Shown here piece after piece: positions 25,407 through 38,415 of a stretch of DNA of 64,000 bases. How positions within the stretch are numbered: position 1 is the first letter of the stretch; each line of letters begins with the position of its first letter. Position numbers and translations under genes: made by a program. Origin of the DNA: Pteria penguin (lineage: Eukaryota > Mollusca > Bivalvia > Pterioida > Pteriidae); contig CM068583.1 of NCBI GenBank assembly GCA_035048485.1, positions 25,106,841 to 25,170,840 on the forward strand. The letters are read 5' to 3'. The notes beneath the pieces are model-generated. The model saw only the letters and a program-made list of their open reading frames with translations, had not been told where the DNA came from and made no database searches.

Positions 25407-25609
25407 ATATGTTGTTTATACATGTTTTGTATTATAGAGAAATCTGGCGACATAATTTAATCAAAATACGTTTTATTCTGTTTTATCATTCATAAATGTA
25501 ATCGTTATAATTCATTATAACAAACACAGATTCCTGTTATAATCATTATTTTATATGACAAACAGATTTTAAAAAGGTACCCATGGTGTTATGCAGTTAT
25601 TGTACATGT

Positions 25610-25615
25610 AATAAA
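25610..25615 (+). terminator. Polyadenylation signal of the fucosyltransferase gene
   Basis: AATAAA about 205 nt downstream of the fucosyltransferase stop codon. It is the nearest canonical hexamer and at a typical distance. Confidence 0.5.
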
Positions 25616-25694
25616 TATTGAAATAGAAAATCGTATGGTCTGGAATTTTACGTCGTAATTTTTTCAACTAATTCATCAATTTCGCTTTGCAGTA

Positions 25695-25960
25695 TGTCTG
25701 TAGTCCTACCTGAGTCGGCGTGGCTAATTTCGTAAGGTGTTTGTCTCGTGACCGAAAGCTCCTGGATTCGAATCCTACCGTTGACTAGTCAGTGCCATGT
25801 CTTTCAGATAAGACAGTAAACTCGGGGTCGTGGTAGAGGAGACAATAAACTCGGGGTCGCGGTTGATCCTCCACTACCTCGGGTAGGGTCTGTTGCATGC
25901 ATCATAAATTATGGGTTATGCATCAAACAGGTGCCGCCACCATATAGGTAAAATAATGAT
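25695..25960 (+). mobile_element. Old SINE family A copy
   Basis: 'gagtcggcgtggctaatttc' and 'tggattcgaatcc' give weak A and B boxes; then 'gtctttcagataagacagta' and, near the end, 'caggtgccgccaccatat'. The 'gacagtaaactcggggtcg' block is present twice ('gacaataaactcggggtcg'), an internal duplication. Confidence 0.65.
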
Positions 25961-26431
25961 AAAGCGGTATATGATTATCTACACAGCTAGTATAAGTTTT
26001 GTCATGAAATCACCTTCCAGCATGCAAATGGAAGCATTTAATAAGATTATAAAGCTTTTAACCTGTATTATCTTACAATGCTTTGTACTTTTTTTCCCGC
26101 ATTTTAACGATCTTTTTACACGAATTAAAATTCATAACAGGACTATGGAATTATTGCCTTTCATCGTCTTTAAGGGCTGGTATTCAGGCAAATACACGAA
26201 AATAAGCAGAAAAATCGGATATAAGATGATAAACTAGATTACATTTTATAAACAATAAAGCGATAATCCAGTTTCCAAAAAAAAAAAGGAATCAACACCC
26301 CCGCCCCAAATACAAAATACGACGATTTCGGTGGGCAATGTCGGCCTTGTGGTATGAAGTACATGATGGGTTACTTCAAATGCACATGTATAATTGTTTT
26401 GTTATATTCATACTTTTACAGTATGTATTGT

Positions 26432-26660
26432 GTCAGGGGCGAGGTCTGGCTTATCGTGGTTAAAGCATTTGAGTCATTGGAGGAAGGCTCGAATCCTACA
26501 AGTCTTTAGTTTCCTTTCATCTGAATGAGATTATTATCAAGGTAAACGCTAGTGTTAACTGGAGTATGCCTTCGGGTAAGTCTATTGCATAGATAGAAAT
26601 ATATCAACCTATGTAGCAGACAGGTGCCGCCATTATATCTACTGGTAAAATAATCTAAAT
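26432..26660 (+). mobile_element. Highly diverged SINE family A copy
   Basis: 'ggctcgaatcctac' (B box), 'ttcatctgaatgagatt', 'gacaggtgccgccattatat' and 'tggtaaaataat' follow the order of the copy at 25695. Age is evident from the many substitutions. Confidence 0.5.
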
Positions 26661-26784
26661 TTGACGTTACACAATAATCGTTAAATCGTTGCTACGGCAT
26701 GCACATGGCACATTATATGAAAATTCTTACATGTTTAACCAAAAGAAGTTTGTTACAAACAGGAGCAGGTCCAGAGAGGTTCTC

Positions 26785-26816
26785 TCGATCGATCGATCGA
26801 GATCGAGAGAGAGAAA
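26785..26816. repeat. (GATC)n / (GA)n short palindromic tract
   Basis: 'ctctcgatcgatcgatcg' followed by 'agatcgagagag' is self-complementary overall and may form a hairpin. Confidence 0.7.
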
Positions 26817-26839
26817 TGGAGGGTATCCACCCTAATTTA

Positions 26840-26975
26840 TTTATTGAAATGGGTCCATCCTTATTTTTTACGTTAAATTACTTATTTTACATCGAAAAAA
26901 GAACAGGAATAGTAATTTTCGATGAATCTCAGAGTGAGTCCAGACCCTCGGTTTATATTTCTGGAACCGCGAATG
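26840..26975 (+). repeat. Dispersed repeat, copy 2
   Basis: Shares with 690-840 the blocks 'gggtccatcc', 'ttattttacat', 'gaatctcagagtgagtccag' and a closing '.ggaaccgcgaatgcag'. Family not recognised. Confidence 0.5.
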
Positions 26976-29900
26976 CAGATCATTGGTTTTTAATCAACCA
27001 TTTGATGGTCCAATGTTATGTACCACAATGGAATTCAAATTAAAAATACCTCTTATTTTCTTATCTAATGCGATGCTTCACAGAGCGTAAAATCAAGATA
27101 CATGAAAAAGTAAAGATTTCATTAAACACAAATCTATATATAATTTGGGAGTGTGCTTCCTAAAACCATATCTTGAAGTTCTTTTGAATTTTGCAAGACT
27201 AATATAATCTCGAAATAAAAAAAGTAGCAATCAATTTTTTCTTGTCTAGTCTTGTGCTTGCACTCCTTAAAATATAATGCAGTCGTTGACTTCCTTTGAG
27301 GTATCTTTGATATTTAATTCACAACAAATCCATAGTCGTATGAAAAAAATCGTTTGTTTCTTAATCCAAATTAGCAAAGAAATCTACATACTCCATTCCA
27401 TTTGCCGTATGTACACTTCTGAATTGGTTTTATTAAACTCATATTCTCAAATCTTTTCAGCAAGGAGGTTTAAATATTTAAACGTATATGCACTGCGAAA
27501 CAAGATTAAGAATTTGGAAGTCTGACATCGGGGCTCTTTGTTCACGGACTATTTATTACGACTGTGTGTAGATAAGTTTATATATACATGTATTGATTAG
27601 AACTTCTATCCATACCCTATCACAGTACCGCAAGGGAGAAAATCGGACATTTAACCGAAAAAATGAAGGTTACAAAGTGGCCATAATATACAGATAGGGG
27701 ATCAATAATCGATCTACTCAACAGGTATGTCCTTTAATATATTTAAATACGATCTCATTGATCGCATTCCGCTGAAATATTATTTCTACACGTATTCGGA
27801 ACGCTGTATATGCAAACTGTGAAAGGAAAATACTTTTACAGAATAAACTTGCATAATTTGCTACATGCATGTAAAATGAAGTGCATGTAGATAACGACTT
27901 TCATAATAGATACATTTCAAAATTTATGCTGATGACGCATTTTTGATATGATTAAAGTATAATATACGATATAATTATAACGTCTAGAAATTATTGGAAT
28001 AGTAGGTAGTATACGGCAGGTCTCCTCAAACAAGTGAATAATCCCCTTTACACTACCATTACACGGTAATCGTCTTAGCACTGAATCAATACACGTCCAA
28101 ACGACTTGCTTTAACTTGCAAACTTTAAAAATAATTGCTCATTCGTTGTTAAATACTTTCAATTGCGAAGTTTTACGCGCGAGGGCGAAATACTTGTACC
28201 ACTCAAATTCTTAAAACTATGGCACGTTCTGTCAAAATCCAACCTTGACGCCTCATGAACTTGGGTCATATTAGTTCATGCCACAACAATGAAAATAGTA
28301 TCTAGTTCTGATAGTTCTTACGAATGCAAAGACAAACATGACTTGGATACTGGGGGTATTTGGTAAATTTTTCGGTGTGTTTTGCAACAATACGATGTTA
28401 TGATCGCTCCGTAAAGCTAGCTGACTTCTCATTGTAAATATGAACGCAAGCATTCCATACAAGTCGCTCCATACAGACACATTTAAATAGTAGAACTTGA
28501 TCTCGTAAACGATTATTGGCAATGATTTTATCTATGTAATGCATCGATGTTATAGTTAAATTCCTCGAGATGTTTAAAGATCATCGATGCAGTTAAGATT
28601 GAATTGAATTACAAAAACAGAGTCTATCTCCATCCTCAATGGTGGATCCAAATAAGAAGTGGGTGGGATGAGATAATTGGTATCGGAGGCACCCTCCCCT
28701 TCATATATCGAAAGTCTTCTTTGCATACTTTTTCGTTTTGCATATACATTTTATATTGATCGTTCCCAACCCACACACTCTTTATTAGAACTGAACATAC
28801 GGGGTCTTTCGGATTCCCCTCTTATCCAATATTCCTATAATCACTCGGGGATTTAAGGGTTCCTGGGGTCGCATGCACCCCCTCCCTCTACTCAAAAATT
28901 AAAAAAAAAATACAAATAATTTCTATTTTTCTGACATAATTATACAAAACAGTAAATAAGGAGTAAATTACCTCAAAGTTACCATTCTTGTGGTCAGATT
29001 CCGTCATGTTTACAAAATGCTCTCCGAAAAAGACTACATTATTCGTTTGATGGAAGTGCATTTCAAACATGACAGACATGTTCATTGAATTTTAAAAGAA
29101 TTACGAAAAAGAAAATAGTTTTCTATAAATACCGTTCATATAGTGTTATTTTCACATTGAAATGTCGGAACTTCTAGAGGCACAGTCTAGTGAACCCAAC
29201 CAGGGCTTTGTTTTCCCTCTTTTTAATATTAAATCCTGGATCCGCAACCTATACATAAATTGCTCTTTATCATAAATTTAACGAGGCTCGTAAAATCAGA
29301 GCGCCAATAAAACCTCATATACAAAAAATGAAGAAGACTCACAAAGAGAGAGGACATAAATCATTTTTTCATATTATACGCTGTTAATGAAATCATGGTT
29401 GTTTGCATTTTCCTACCGTGACATGTATATTTCTACGCGGGAATTATTTGTGGTCGAAGGTATTTAAAAAGGAAAATATAACTTATCAACCTCATATTTG
29501 CAACCGGGATACGTGAATAGGCAGCATTTACGATACTTGTTTATTCTATATACTCAATTCACTTAACTAAGCATTGATTGTGCGTCAGGTAGCCTAATCT
29601 ATGATTTAATGTCAACATTTACCCCTTAAATCCATTCATTTCCATATCAAATGCTGGAATGTGCTTTACTGGCAAGGGAATGATAAGGAGTGTGCCTTAT
29701 CATGGCTGCTACTAAGAATTTGAAAAAGTGAGATGGAAGAATGAGAACGTATTATGATGATTTAGACATCAAAGGGTTTGTATCATTGGAATGAAAAGGG
29801 GGATGGGATTGAGGAGGGTTATGTGGATCATGGCGTTATCGAGTAGCCTGTAACCTCACTTTCACATCTGATTTCTAATTCATTTCGGCGCCAATATGAA

Positions 29901-31013
29901 ATCATCCTGTCGCTGTACCCACTGAAGTTCGGTGTTTTGTTTCGTTATGGTTTGTTGGTTTATTTATTTATTTTTTTTTTCGGTAGCCGCTGTTTTTATG
30001 ACAATAACTTACACCAGTTGAGGTTAAAGTACGTATAAGTAAAGTTTAATCCTCTGACGCTTTCCTCATCTAAACATGATTAAAATTGATATATAACGAC
30101 ATCTAAAATTATACAATATAAAAATAAAGCCATTGGTTGCAATATAGGCATCGGCTTGGTCGAGTGGAAATATATTTCTATTCGTAATCAAAATTGTATT
30201 ATAGCAACAGCAGGTCATAAACCACTGGTTGTGCCCCTTCCTCTCTTTCCCGAAACGACGCAGGATGAATTTTCATCGCTTTATATGGATGATTTCGGGT
30301 CGGTGTGTCTCTAAAATGATAAAGAATATTACATGTGATGCATATCTTTATTTTGTGCTTATTTACTATCAATATGTAGTTACCTTTTAAAGTCTTACTA
30401 TAATCTTCAAAAACAAAATCAAACCAAAACTCGAGAATGTTTATCATAAAATCATAATGAGCTAGGGGCGTTTTCCTTTAATGTAATAATGAATTTATTT
30501 CAAGACGCCTGAAACGCTTTCCATAGTCATTCAAAGATATGAACTTGACTCCAAGTTTTACAAACAGAAAAGGAGTTTTAAACCGTAATACTGCGTGTTC
30601 GTGATTCCATAATAAAGGAATTGACGTTACGAGGGAAAATTTAATATTTCAATATAATGGATGGATACTGCTATCATTTAAATGCCTGAAATGAGTATCA
30701 ATTGTCGCAAATCATATTAGATAATACAAAAAAAGAAGATAAAAATTAGCCCCAATGACAGTACCCTTAAACTTAGTAAACAACGTCAGTTTCATGAATG
30801 TAGTTTTCCAAAGAGTTGAGAGTTCCACGACAACATCGTGATTACCCAATCGGAGAGGAAAAGGGTGAGGTAGTTCCGAATGCGTAATTACTGTGTAATT
30901 TCATACATGTATTGTTTTTTTTTTTTGTCTTCTTTTCATTGATGTTTTCCTTTTATGTCTTCATTCTATGTTGTTAACTGTTAAGTTAAATCTCTTATCC
31001 CCTGTCTTTGTAG

Positions 31014-31023
31014 ATTTACCATC
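31014..31023 (+). other. 5'UTR start of the first coding TRIM exon (splice acceptor at 31012-31013)
   Basis: A pyrimidine-rich tract followed by 'tgtctttgtag' ends ten bases before the ATG at 31024. This is a good acceptor, so the transcript probably begins with a non-coding exon further upstream. That exon could not be placed. Confidence 0.5.
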
Positions 31024-34000
31024 ATGGACAACACTGCATTTATACACTGTATCAAATGCACTAGTGAGTTTGATGACAGTAGAAGACAACCTCATGTTTT
31101 ATCCTGTTTACACACGTGCTGTACAGCATGCCTAGCATCAATCTCCTCTTCCAAGATTTCCACGTGTCCAGAATGTAGAACGGAGACAGAACTTCCGGCT
31201 GACGGCATCGAAGCGCTACCTATAGATACCGCTTGTCGAAATTATTTAGATTTCATCCGTGTTCAACGAAAACCAGCAGAGATTGCCTGTACAGACTGTC
31301 CTGACGATGCGTCTGCGTCAACGTTCTGTAAAGACTGTTTTAACTTCATGTGTCCAGAATGTACGAATGCTCATAAAAGGACCCAAGTCACTCGAAAACA
31401 CGCTGTTGTCTCGCTGGATGAAATGAAGGAATCAGGGATGCATGAATTCCATAGAAAAGATACTTGTAGGAAAGCTGGGCACGAGGAGCAGGTGTACACA
31501 TTTTACTGCGACCGACGAGGATGTGACACACCCGTATGTACACTTTGTGCTGTATGTGATCACAATCAGACCAATGGTCATCTGATCCGAAACCTTAGCG
31601 ACGTGTATGAAGACAGCAAGACAGTTGTCCAAAGTGTTGTCAGAGAGATAAATGCCCGAGGTACTCCAATGTCCGAAGCTGTAGAACAGTTAGAGGGAGT
31701 TGTTGACGAGCTTGCAAAGACAGAATCCATCATCAGTAAGGAGATTGACACTATCTTCGACAAGTATCAAAAGATTCTTAATGAAAGAAGGTACCAGTTA
31801 CAATTGGAGGTCCAAAATCACTGCCAAGTCAAAAAAAGAGATCTGCAAGAGAAAGTGAAAAATCTAAAGGTTTATACCAATGATGTGAAAACCGCCACCG
31901 ACTTCACCAACAGGGTGCTACTTTACACAACGGCAACCGAATTTTTAACATTAAAGAACATCATCTTGCGCCGCATTCTGGAGCTGAAGAATGTGAATGT
32001 GTCTATCCCGGCCAAAGACGAAATCGCGCTGAGAATCACGAAAGGTGTGAGTGATGAATCCTTCCTACAGCTTATCCAAGGGATAGGGAGTGTCACGTCC
32101 CGAGATAGCCCAGTCCCACAGAAGAAAGAAGCTTGCATAGTTAATGGACATCCTGATGCTTCGAGAAGCAATACGGTAACCTCCTCAAACGTCGAACGAC
32201 CGAACCTAACGAAACCAGCCGGTGTGACCAAGTCCAATGAAAGCTCGTTTCAGCAGCAGAATTCCGTGCATCCCACCTTCCAGCGAGAGTTGGCAACTCG
32301 ACAGTTTAGCGTTCCTGCAACTCAGGAAAAGGTATCTCAAATACAGAGACAAACAAGCCTTCCAAACACGGATGAGAAGAAGACGACCGTCAGCACTATT
32401 GCGATGATGAACGGACTTCCTTCCAACGCTGCAGAGGAAAAGAATTCTTTCTTCTCAAGAACGAAACGTAAGTGTTTCCCATTCTTTGTAGTCATATAAA
32501 CACTGATGTGTTTCACAAAGATAATAAATATTGTGTCGTATTATAATTTTTAAGTGCTAGAACGTAGTAGAATAAGATTTCACAGTTTTATAGCTACATA
32601 TAACAATTATAAATCTTATTTATAATACATGTATGGTAATGGTATCAACCATGGCAAAAGATTTTTGTCTCGAGAGCCTTAATTAAATCTTATGAAGAGT
32701 AAGCCAATATGAAAAGTTATATACAATGATAACAATAGGTGTATACGCAGCATGCTCACATCTTGCTCTTGCATGTTAATGCTTTACTAACCTGAAGGTC
32801 ATCGTGGTACAAGGGATTGCATTGTTGTGGTGGTTGACTCTGTGTATAATCTATCCTTTCTTAGCACCCGAGGAAACATCACCATCAGAAGGAAATCAAG
32901 AACGAAAACCCCTTCCATTAAAGTTAGAATCTAACGCTCAGCCAATCGCTCTTGGCGATTTCCTTAGTAAGTATTTTAAAACAAAAATGGCGCCAAATTT
33001 GAAACATAACACGCTTTCCACTGTGACACAAGGTGTTTGAGATCAAATTATTACAAATTTATCCTCCTTCCCTGACTGTCGACAACGATGCTGTGCTTCG
33101 GGCGTTCTTCAAGGGTGTATTCTATTTAAGAAATAATATAACTTAAAGATCCTTATTTGAATAAGTTTTCTGAAAAAAAAATTGAAGATAAATTTAATGC
33201 TTTTTCAAATACATGTACACACGCTAGGTTTGCTCGAAGAGGAGTATGATACATGTGGCTCAAATATCATGGTTTCAGTTTTCCTCAGGAACTTGTATAA
33301 CAATCAAAGTAAATTAATTCCAAAGAAAAAAATCATGCATATATAGCTTCAAACAACATTAAATATTGTATTGTCCATGTCGATCCTTTGTAATTTCTTA
33401 CATAAAACTGATCTCCGATGTTGGATATTCCTGTCAACAAATGATAACGTAAGTTAAAAAATATCTCTAGATCTACATTTCTGATTTTTATTTACCTCTC
33501 TTATCTAGTTAAAATTTAATACATTCTTGTTACCCTTGTTGCATTTTTATCTTTACACACATTGTTTAAAAGAGAAGCCTGATTCTTCTTAACATTTTAA
33601 CAGACTGAATGTAAAGGCGAAAGAAATGAAAATTATATTCGTAGACAAAATATTGAAATTCCCTCGAATCAAACTGAATAAGTAAGGTTTTAATTTTCAC
33701 TTGGGTTAGATTAAAAAATAAAAATATTTTTTGAAATGTTCTACAAAATCAAATTGAATGCTTACACAAATATCTTCATCCTTATATCGGTTTTTAATTT
33801 ACGATTTCTGATCTTGTGTCCATTCCTAAATGTTTTGACATTTTACGCAAGACTCGTGTGCATATTATTCTCTCTATTCTCATCAAACACTGCTAATAAT
33901 ACCTTTTTTGAGTATTTACTAACCAGAAAGTAACTGTTCTACATGCCTGCTTTCATATTGTGATAATCTTTTTGATAACGAGCATTTCTGCGTACGAATA

Positions 34001-37000
34001 ATTTGCTTTGATATCCATTTTTGAGATGAGCTAACTTGACTAACAAATTTCTGTCTGCATGGATTGTGTGTAGGAAACCTAGAGCAGAGAGGAGAATTAC
34101 CAATGAAGAAGTCGGGTACGTATGATATCGTATGACCTCTGACATTGATGTTCGAGAGACCCTATAAATGATCATCACAGAGTTTGTTTTAAATATGAAC
34201 ATTGAATCGAAATCATTGTTATGACATCAAGCTCTTTCCTGTTGAATATTATAAATCCAAAACTGATTTGAATGAATACAGAACACATTGAAAACTATAT
34301 CCCATTGAAAAAATGTAATCGGGAAATAGTAAAAAAGTGAAAATAGAAAAGGAGCAATACCACTAGTAGCAACATTTCGGAATTCAGTAGATGTTTTATT
34401 AAACGTTTAAAGTTGGACAGGCCGCAAACTGACATTAGTGTACATTATTATAAGGAAGACAAAACAATAAAAAGGGCACTTCTATGTGTTTAACATTCGT
34501 GTTCATTCACCGATTTACTTCAGATTGCCTATACTAAAAGCTATGTTAAAAATTTTTATCTAGTTATCTTGGAACACAGATATCTCCATAGAACGTGAGA
34601 TAGTTTTGAACGATGCTATCCAACAAAGTTCTATTTATAAACGTAAAAACCACAAAAGAATAAAGTCTTTTAAATTCATTTGCATTCCTGTAACAATGTA
34701 TACAATGAAATAATACATAAAGGATAGATATAATGTTAAATTAGATTATTCTCTTTCTATTTATAAAAATTGAAAAGTAATTAAAACGGTAATTCGAACT
34801 ATAATGTATATGGAATGAAAAATCAATAATTACGATTTATTTACCATAGATTCAATTAAAATTTCGTGATTAAACTTTCTAATCGTATCTTTATACAAAA
34901 GTAAGTTTGAATAGATTTGATTAAATGAATTTGAGAATGTTTATGAGTGGACGTTGGATTTAATTCACTAAATACAGTATAACTCTTTTCTATGTGAAAT
35001 CCTAAATATATTTCATAATTTTATTAATAGAGAAGCATATCCAGGCAGCCAGAGAGTCTTTCCAGCAGCTTTCACCCGATAGGCCATTCCAGCCAGTGAC
35101 GTCACCACTGTCTCCCCGAACACCCCCAGCTATCCCTCCAGGTATTATTTTTAATTCCTAATACACATTGTACATGTACATAGTTGTGCTAGAAATCCTG
35201 TCATTCTCTGAATGAATATTACACGACTACATACCCTCCGCGGATGTATCCAGTCAGCATGTAATGCTACCGGTACCTCTGTGATACACGATCAGTTTCA
35301 GATTTTCCGTATGATTAATGGCACATATATTACATCCTCCGATTTGAGAACAACATACAGTACTGTGCGTTGTGAAGTCCTATAATCTCTTCCATTGTCC
35401 GCGCTGTCTAAGCCGCAAGACGTGGTCATTTCTAATGATATCATCAAAATGGAGACACGTCTTGTGGCTATTCTCAATGTCGACTTGTGAAACGGAAACT
35501 AAAGATTTCTACTATTCTATTTAAAATTATTATGCGTATGTCATATGTTGTGTATTTCATTTAAACACACACATACATATCAACAAACCGACAAATTTGA
35601 CACAGGTTGGGAAAAAAATGTGTGTGGAGCCTTCAGACGACAAATTATAAAGGAAAGTTATTGTTGCCGATCGTTTGCTTAATGTTTATATATGTTAGAT
35701 ATTTGCTTCACTTCATGCCGAAATGCGTAGAATCATGCCAGCCATTCCTTTTATCAAAATTGCAAGTTTACGCAACGTAAGAAATTGAGGCACTATCATT
35801 CATATAGGGCCACTACTTGTAGCTAACCCACACTACACACACAACACCTAAAACAAAGTTTTTGTTTGCACATATTCAAGTCCATGACGACAAACAATGA
35901 ATAATTTAAGACTCAATAATAATTCATCAATTATAACTTCTTTTATATATTCTCGGACAATGGTAATGCATATGGGTAAAGGTTGTCAACCTTATTTTGT
36001 TCTGTTTTTGTTCTCAAATTGCAGAGTTGCAGAATATTCCTGGAGTTTTCTTTGGTGACGTCCTATGTAAGTAATTTTTTAAATATTTAAAGTTGTAGCC
36101 AATATTCATCTATTATCATATTCCTAAAATTTCAGTTGAATTGATTTACATAGTGAACTATTTCATATATAATTATATGCAAATATTTAAATTAGTTGAT
36201 CTTATGTTTTAAAAAAAACAATAAACAAAATATAAAAACAAACAAAAAAACATTAAAAAGGAAAGATTAAAAGTATTATACGAACATAAACAGTGGTTCT
36301 CCTCCGTCAGTATTTCCAAATTTCATTGAAATTGAAAAAAGTGGTTTTTGAGTCGACTTCGGTGAAGCCGCACTCATTGCAATCACTTTCTTTTCAGGGG
36401 TTATAACTTTCACTATCGATATAGAGCTTACTACGCCGCTGAAAAATAAAGTGCCGAAAAATTACTGATGTTGTCTTAAAAATTCTTGATCAGCACAATG
36501 TACCTTTAGCTCAGTTAATTTAAGCTAAACATAAACTAGTTTCAATAACTCGAAAAAGGAGTTGCAATAATGTTTTCAAATTTCGCGTAATAATATGTAG
36601 TTGTGACTACTTTACGATGTGTTTACCACCGACACCGTCGGATGTACTCGATTGTGTAATTCTCCGGACAAAGCATTTGTCTTGATCTTGTATCGCTTGT
36701 TTTTATCGAGATATTTCAATCAAAGTTTTCCCCAACATGTTCTGTAACTTTAGTTCTTTTTCACATATATGACAAATTTAAAGATCGATCTTCCCGCATT
36801 TCCTCTGATAATGAAAATGCAATATAAATATTTAGGTAAATGTTGTATGTCTCTAAATATAAATGATGTTAAAACATTATGAGAATCGTGAATAAGATGG
36901 TTATATAATGTCCCACTTGAAGGAATGTCGTTCCTTGGCTCAGCTTCGACTCGTGACAACAATGCAGTAAAATTTGTTGCCATGAAGTTGTCGATTGCAC

Positions 37001-38388
37001 GTTCATTTCTGATACAAGCAATTGCAAACTCTTTGCCGTAAAATAGTATGAAGAGAGCAATTTTGTACATAGGTATAATGACGATGTAGTTGCAACAAAG
37101 ACCTAATTTTTGCCCCCCCCCCCCTCCCCCCATTTTCCTGAAATCCTGAATCCGCCACTAAAATGGTAAAATGATTACATACTTAAAATCAGCAAAGCAG
37201 ACTCTCAGGACTTTTGAGTCCTTTGATTTTATTATTATTATCATTATTTTTAATTATTTTTAGTATTATTTTTACTAGTACAATTTATTTATTTTATTGT
37301 ATTTTATTTTCTATTTTACATTATTTTTTATTTTTAATATTATAATTTTTTTTATTCCATTTATTATTTATTTATTTTTAGTTAAAAGAAAATCAAGTCA
37401 CTGTTCTGTGTATGAAGATTGATTAAGAACTATTTCCTTTGAGAAATTTTGTTACTTAAAATTCATCGAGTTTCAATCTCTTTACATTAGAGGATCTGTA
37501 ACGCTCCCATTTAGTCACAGTTGAAAATTAAAACTGAGATTCCGAACGATCGAGGTATCTCAAAATCTTATCAACATTTGCTATTGATTTTTTATACCGA
37601 GTACATTAACAATGCCAGAGAAAGTTCATATACCAATGTCCAAAGCATATCATTATGTTTGATCCACTTTACTGAATATATTTTTATACATTAATGAGTA
37701 AGTTGGTGATTGACGAAAAAAAATTACACAATATTATCTATTAGGTCCTGATTTTACATACGATGTCCTCACTATCCACAATGAGAGGGAAGTGTCCTTA
37801 GACGGGAAAGTCCTTAGAAATCGGAAGACAGGAAAGCCGTGCAGTTCAGCGGCAGCCGAGAAGCAGCTTCAGCACTACAAGGGCATCGTGGGTAATTTCC
37901 CCTTTAAAGAGTTAGGGAAATATTACTACGAGGTGGATGTGTCGTTCACAATCTACCAACCACTAGAGCAAACGTGGCTGGTGTACGAGCTGGGAATATG
38001 TCGTAAAGATGACATCGACACACATCATACGGTAGAAAGGCACGAACATGCTAGATCGTGCTACGTGGCAAGGTACCCTGAGGACGGCAAACTAGCCAAC
38101 GAATTCTGGCACAACCGAGACTTACTAACGTACGTAACACTGTCGGAAAACGTGTCTGGAATGAACGTGGATGTAACCTATGGGCTACTGGTGGACACGA
38201 AGAGAAAGAAATGGACCGTAGCAGACGTTAAAAAGCAGAAAAAACTTCATACATTTACTGGGATTGATTTTACTGAAGCTCTATGGCCAGTATTTGGAAC
38301 CTACAACCCAGATCTTGTCAGCGTTGAAATGACATTGCGAACAGGAGCTGAAATTTCAAATTTCCCGCCATTTCTCAAAGGCTTTTGA
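31024..38388 (+). CDS. TRIM-family RING E3 ligase-like protein with B-boxes, coiled coil and SPRY-like domain, 6 coding exons
   Basis: Coding exons 31024-32467, 32865-32966, 34074-34115, 35031-35141, 36025-36066 and 37745-38388 sum to 2385 nt (794 aa plus TGA). Every junction is GT-AG and every intron is phase 1, which favours exon skipping without frameshift. Domains: C3HC4 RING at 9-51 (C9, C12, C28, H30, C33, C36, C48, C51); B-box 1 at 89-126; B-box 2 at 148-186; predicted coiled coil about 195-320; a low-complexity Ser/Pro/Gln linker at 360-580, encoded by the end of exon 1 and the four small exons; SPRY-like domain from about 600, with GKYYYEVDV, a Trp-Leu strand, YGLLVDTKRKKWT and LWPVFGTYNPDLVSVE. 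Such proteins are usually ubiquitin ligases whose SPRY domain binds the target; in molluscs the family is expanded and often linked to innate immunity (known of the family, not shown here). A strong acceptor at 31011-31013 implies a non-coding 5' exon. The specific orthologue is not recognised. Confidence 0.9.
35583..35832 (+). repeat. Third copy of the first-exon repeat, TRIM intron 4
   Basis: From 'caaatttgacacaggttggg' through 'gagccttcagacgacaaat', 'tgccgatcgtttgctt', 'gcaagtttacgcaacgtaag' to 'ggccactacttgtagctaac' it matches each arm of the inverted repeat at 54030-54832, but lacks the upstream promoter-like part and its ATG. Confidence 0.75.
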
Positions 38389-38409
38389 TCATTCAAATTT
38401 AGGCAATAC

Positions 38410-38415
38410 AATAAA
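38410..38415 (+). terminator. Candidate polyadenylation signal of the TRIM gene
   Basis: AATAAA only about 22 nt after the TGA. This would give a very short 3'UTR. The AT-rich flank to about 38800 could hold the true end. Confidence 0.3.

Larger units (their letters stand above)
25407..31013. other. Intergenic region between the fucosyltransferase and TRIM genes
   Basis: Holds two old SINE copies (25695-25960, 26432-26660), a dispersed repeat (26840-26975) and otherwise unassigned AT-rich sequence. A non-coding first exon and the promoter of the TRIM gene should lie in its 3' part but could not be placed. Confidence 0.5.

Noticed and set aside
37262..37383. T/A homopolymer-like stretch in TRIM intron 5 as an element tail
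   Set aside because: Low-complexity 'tttatttta' sequence without boundaries or duplications.
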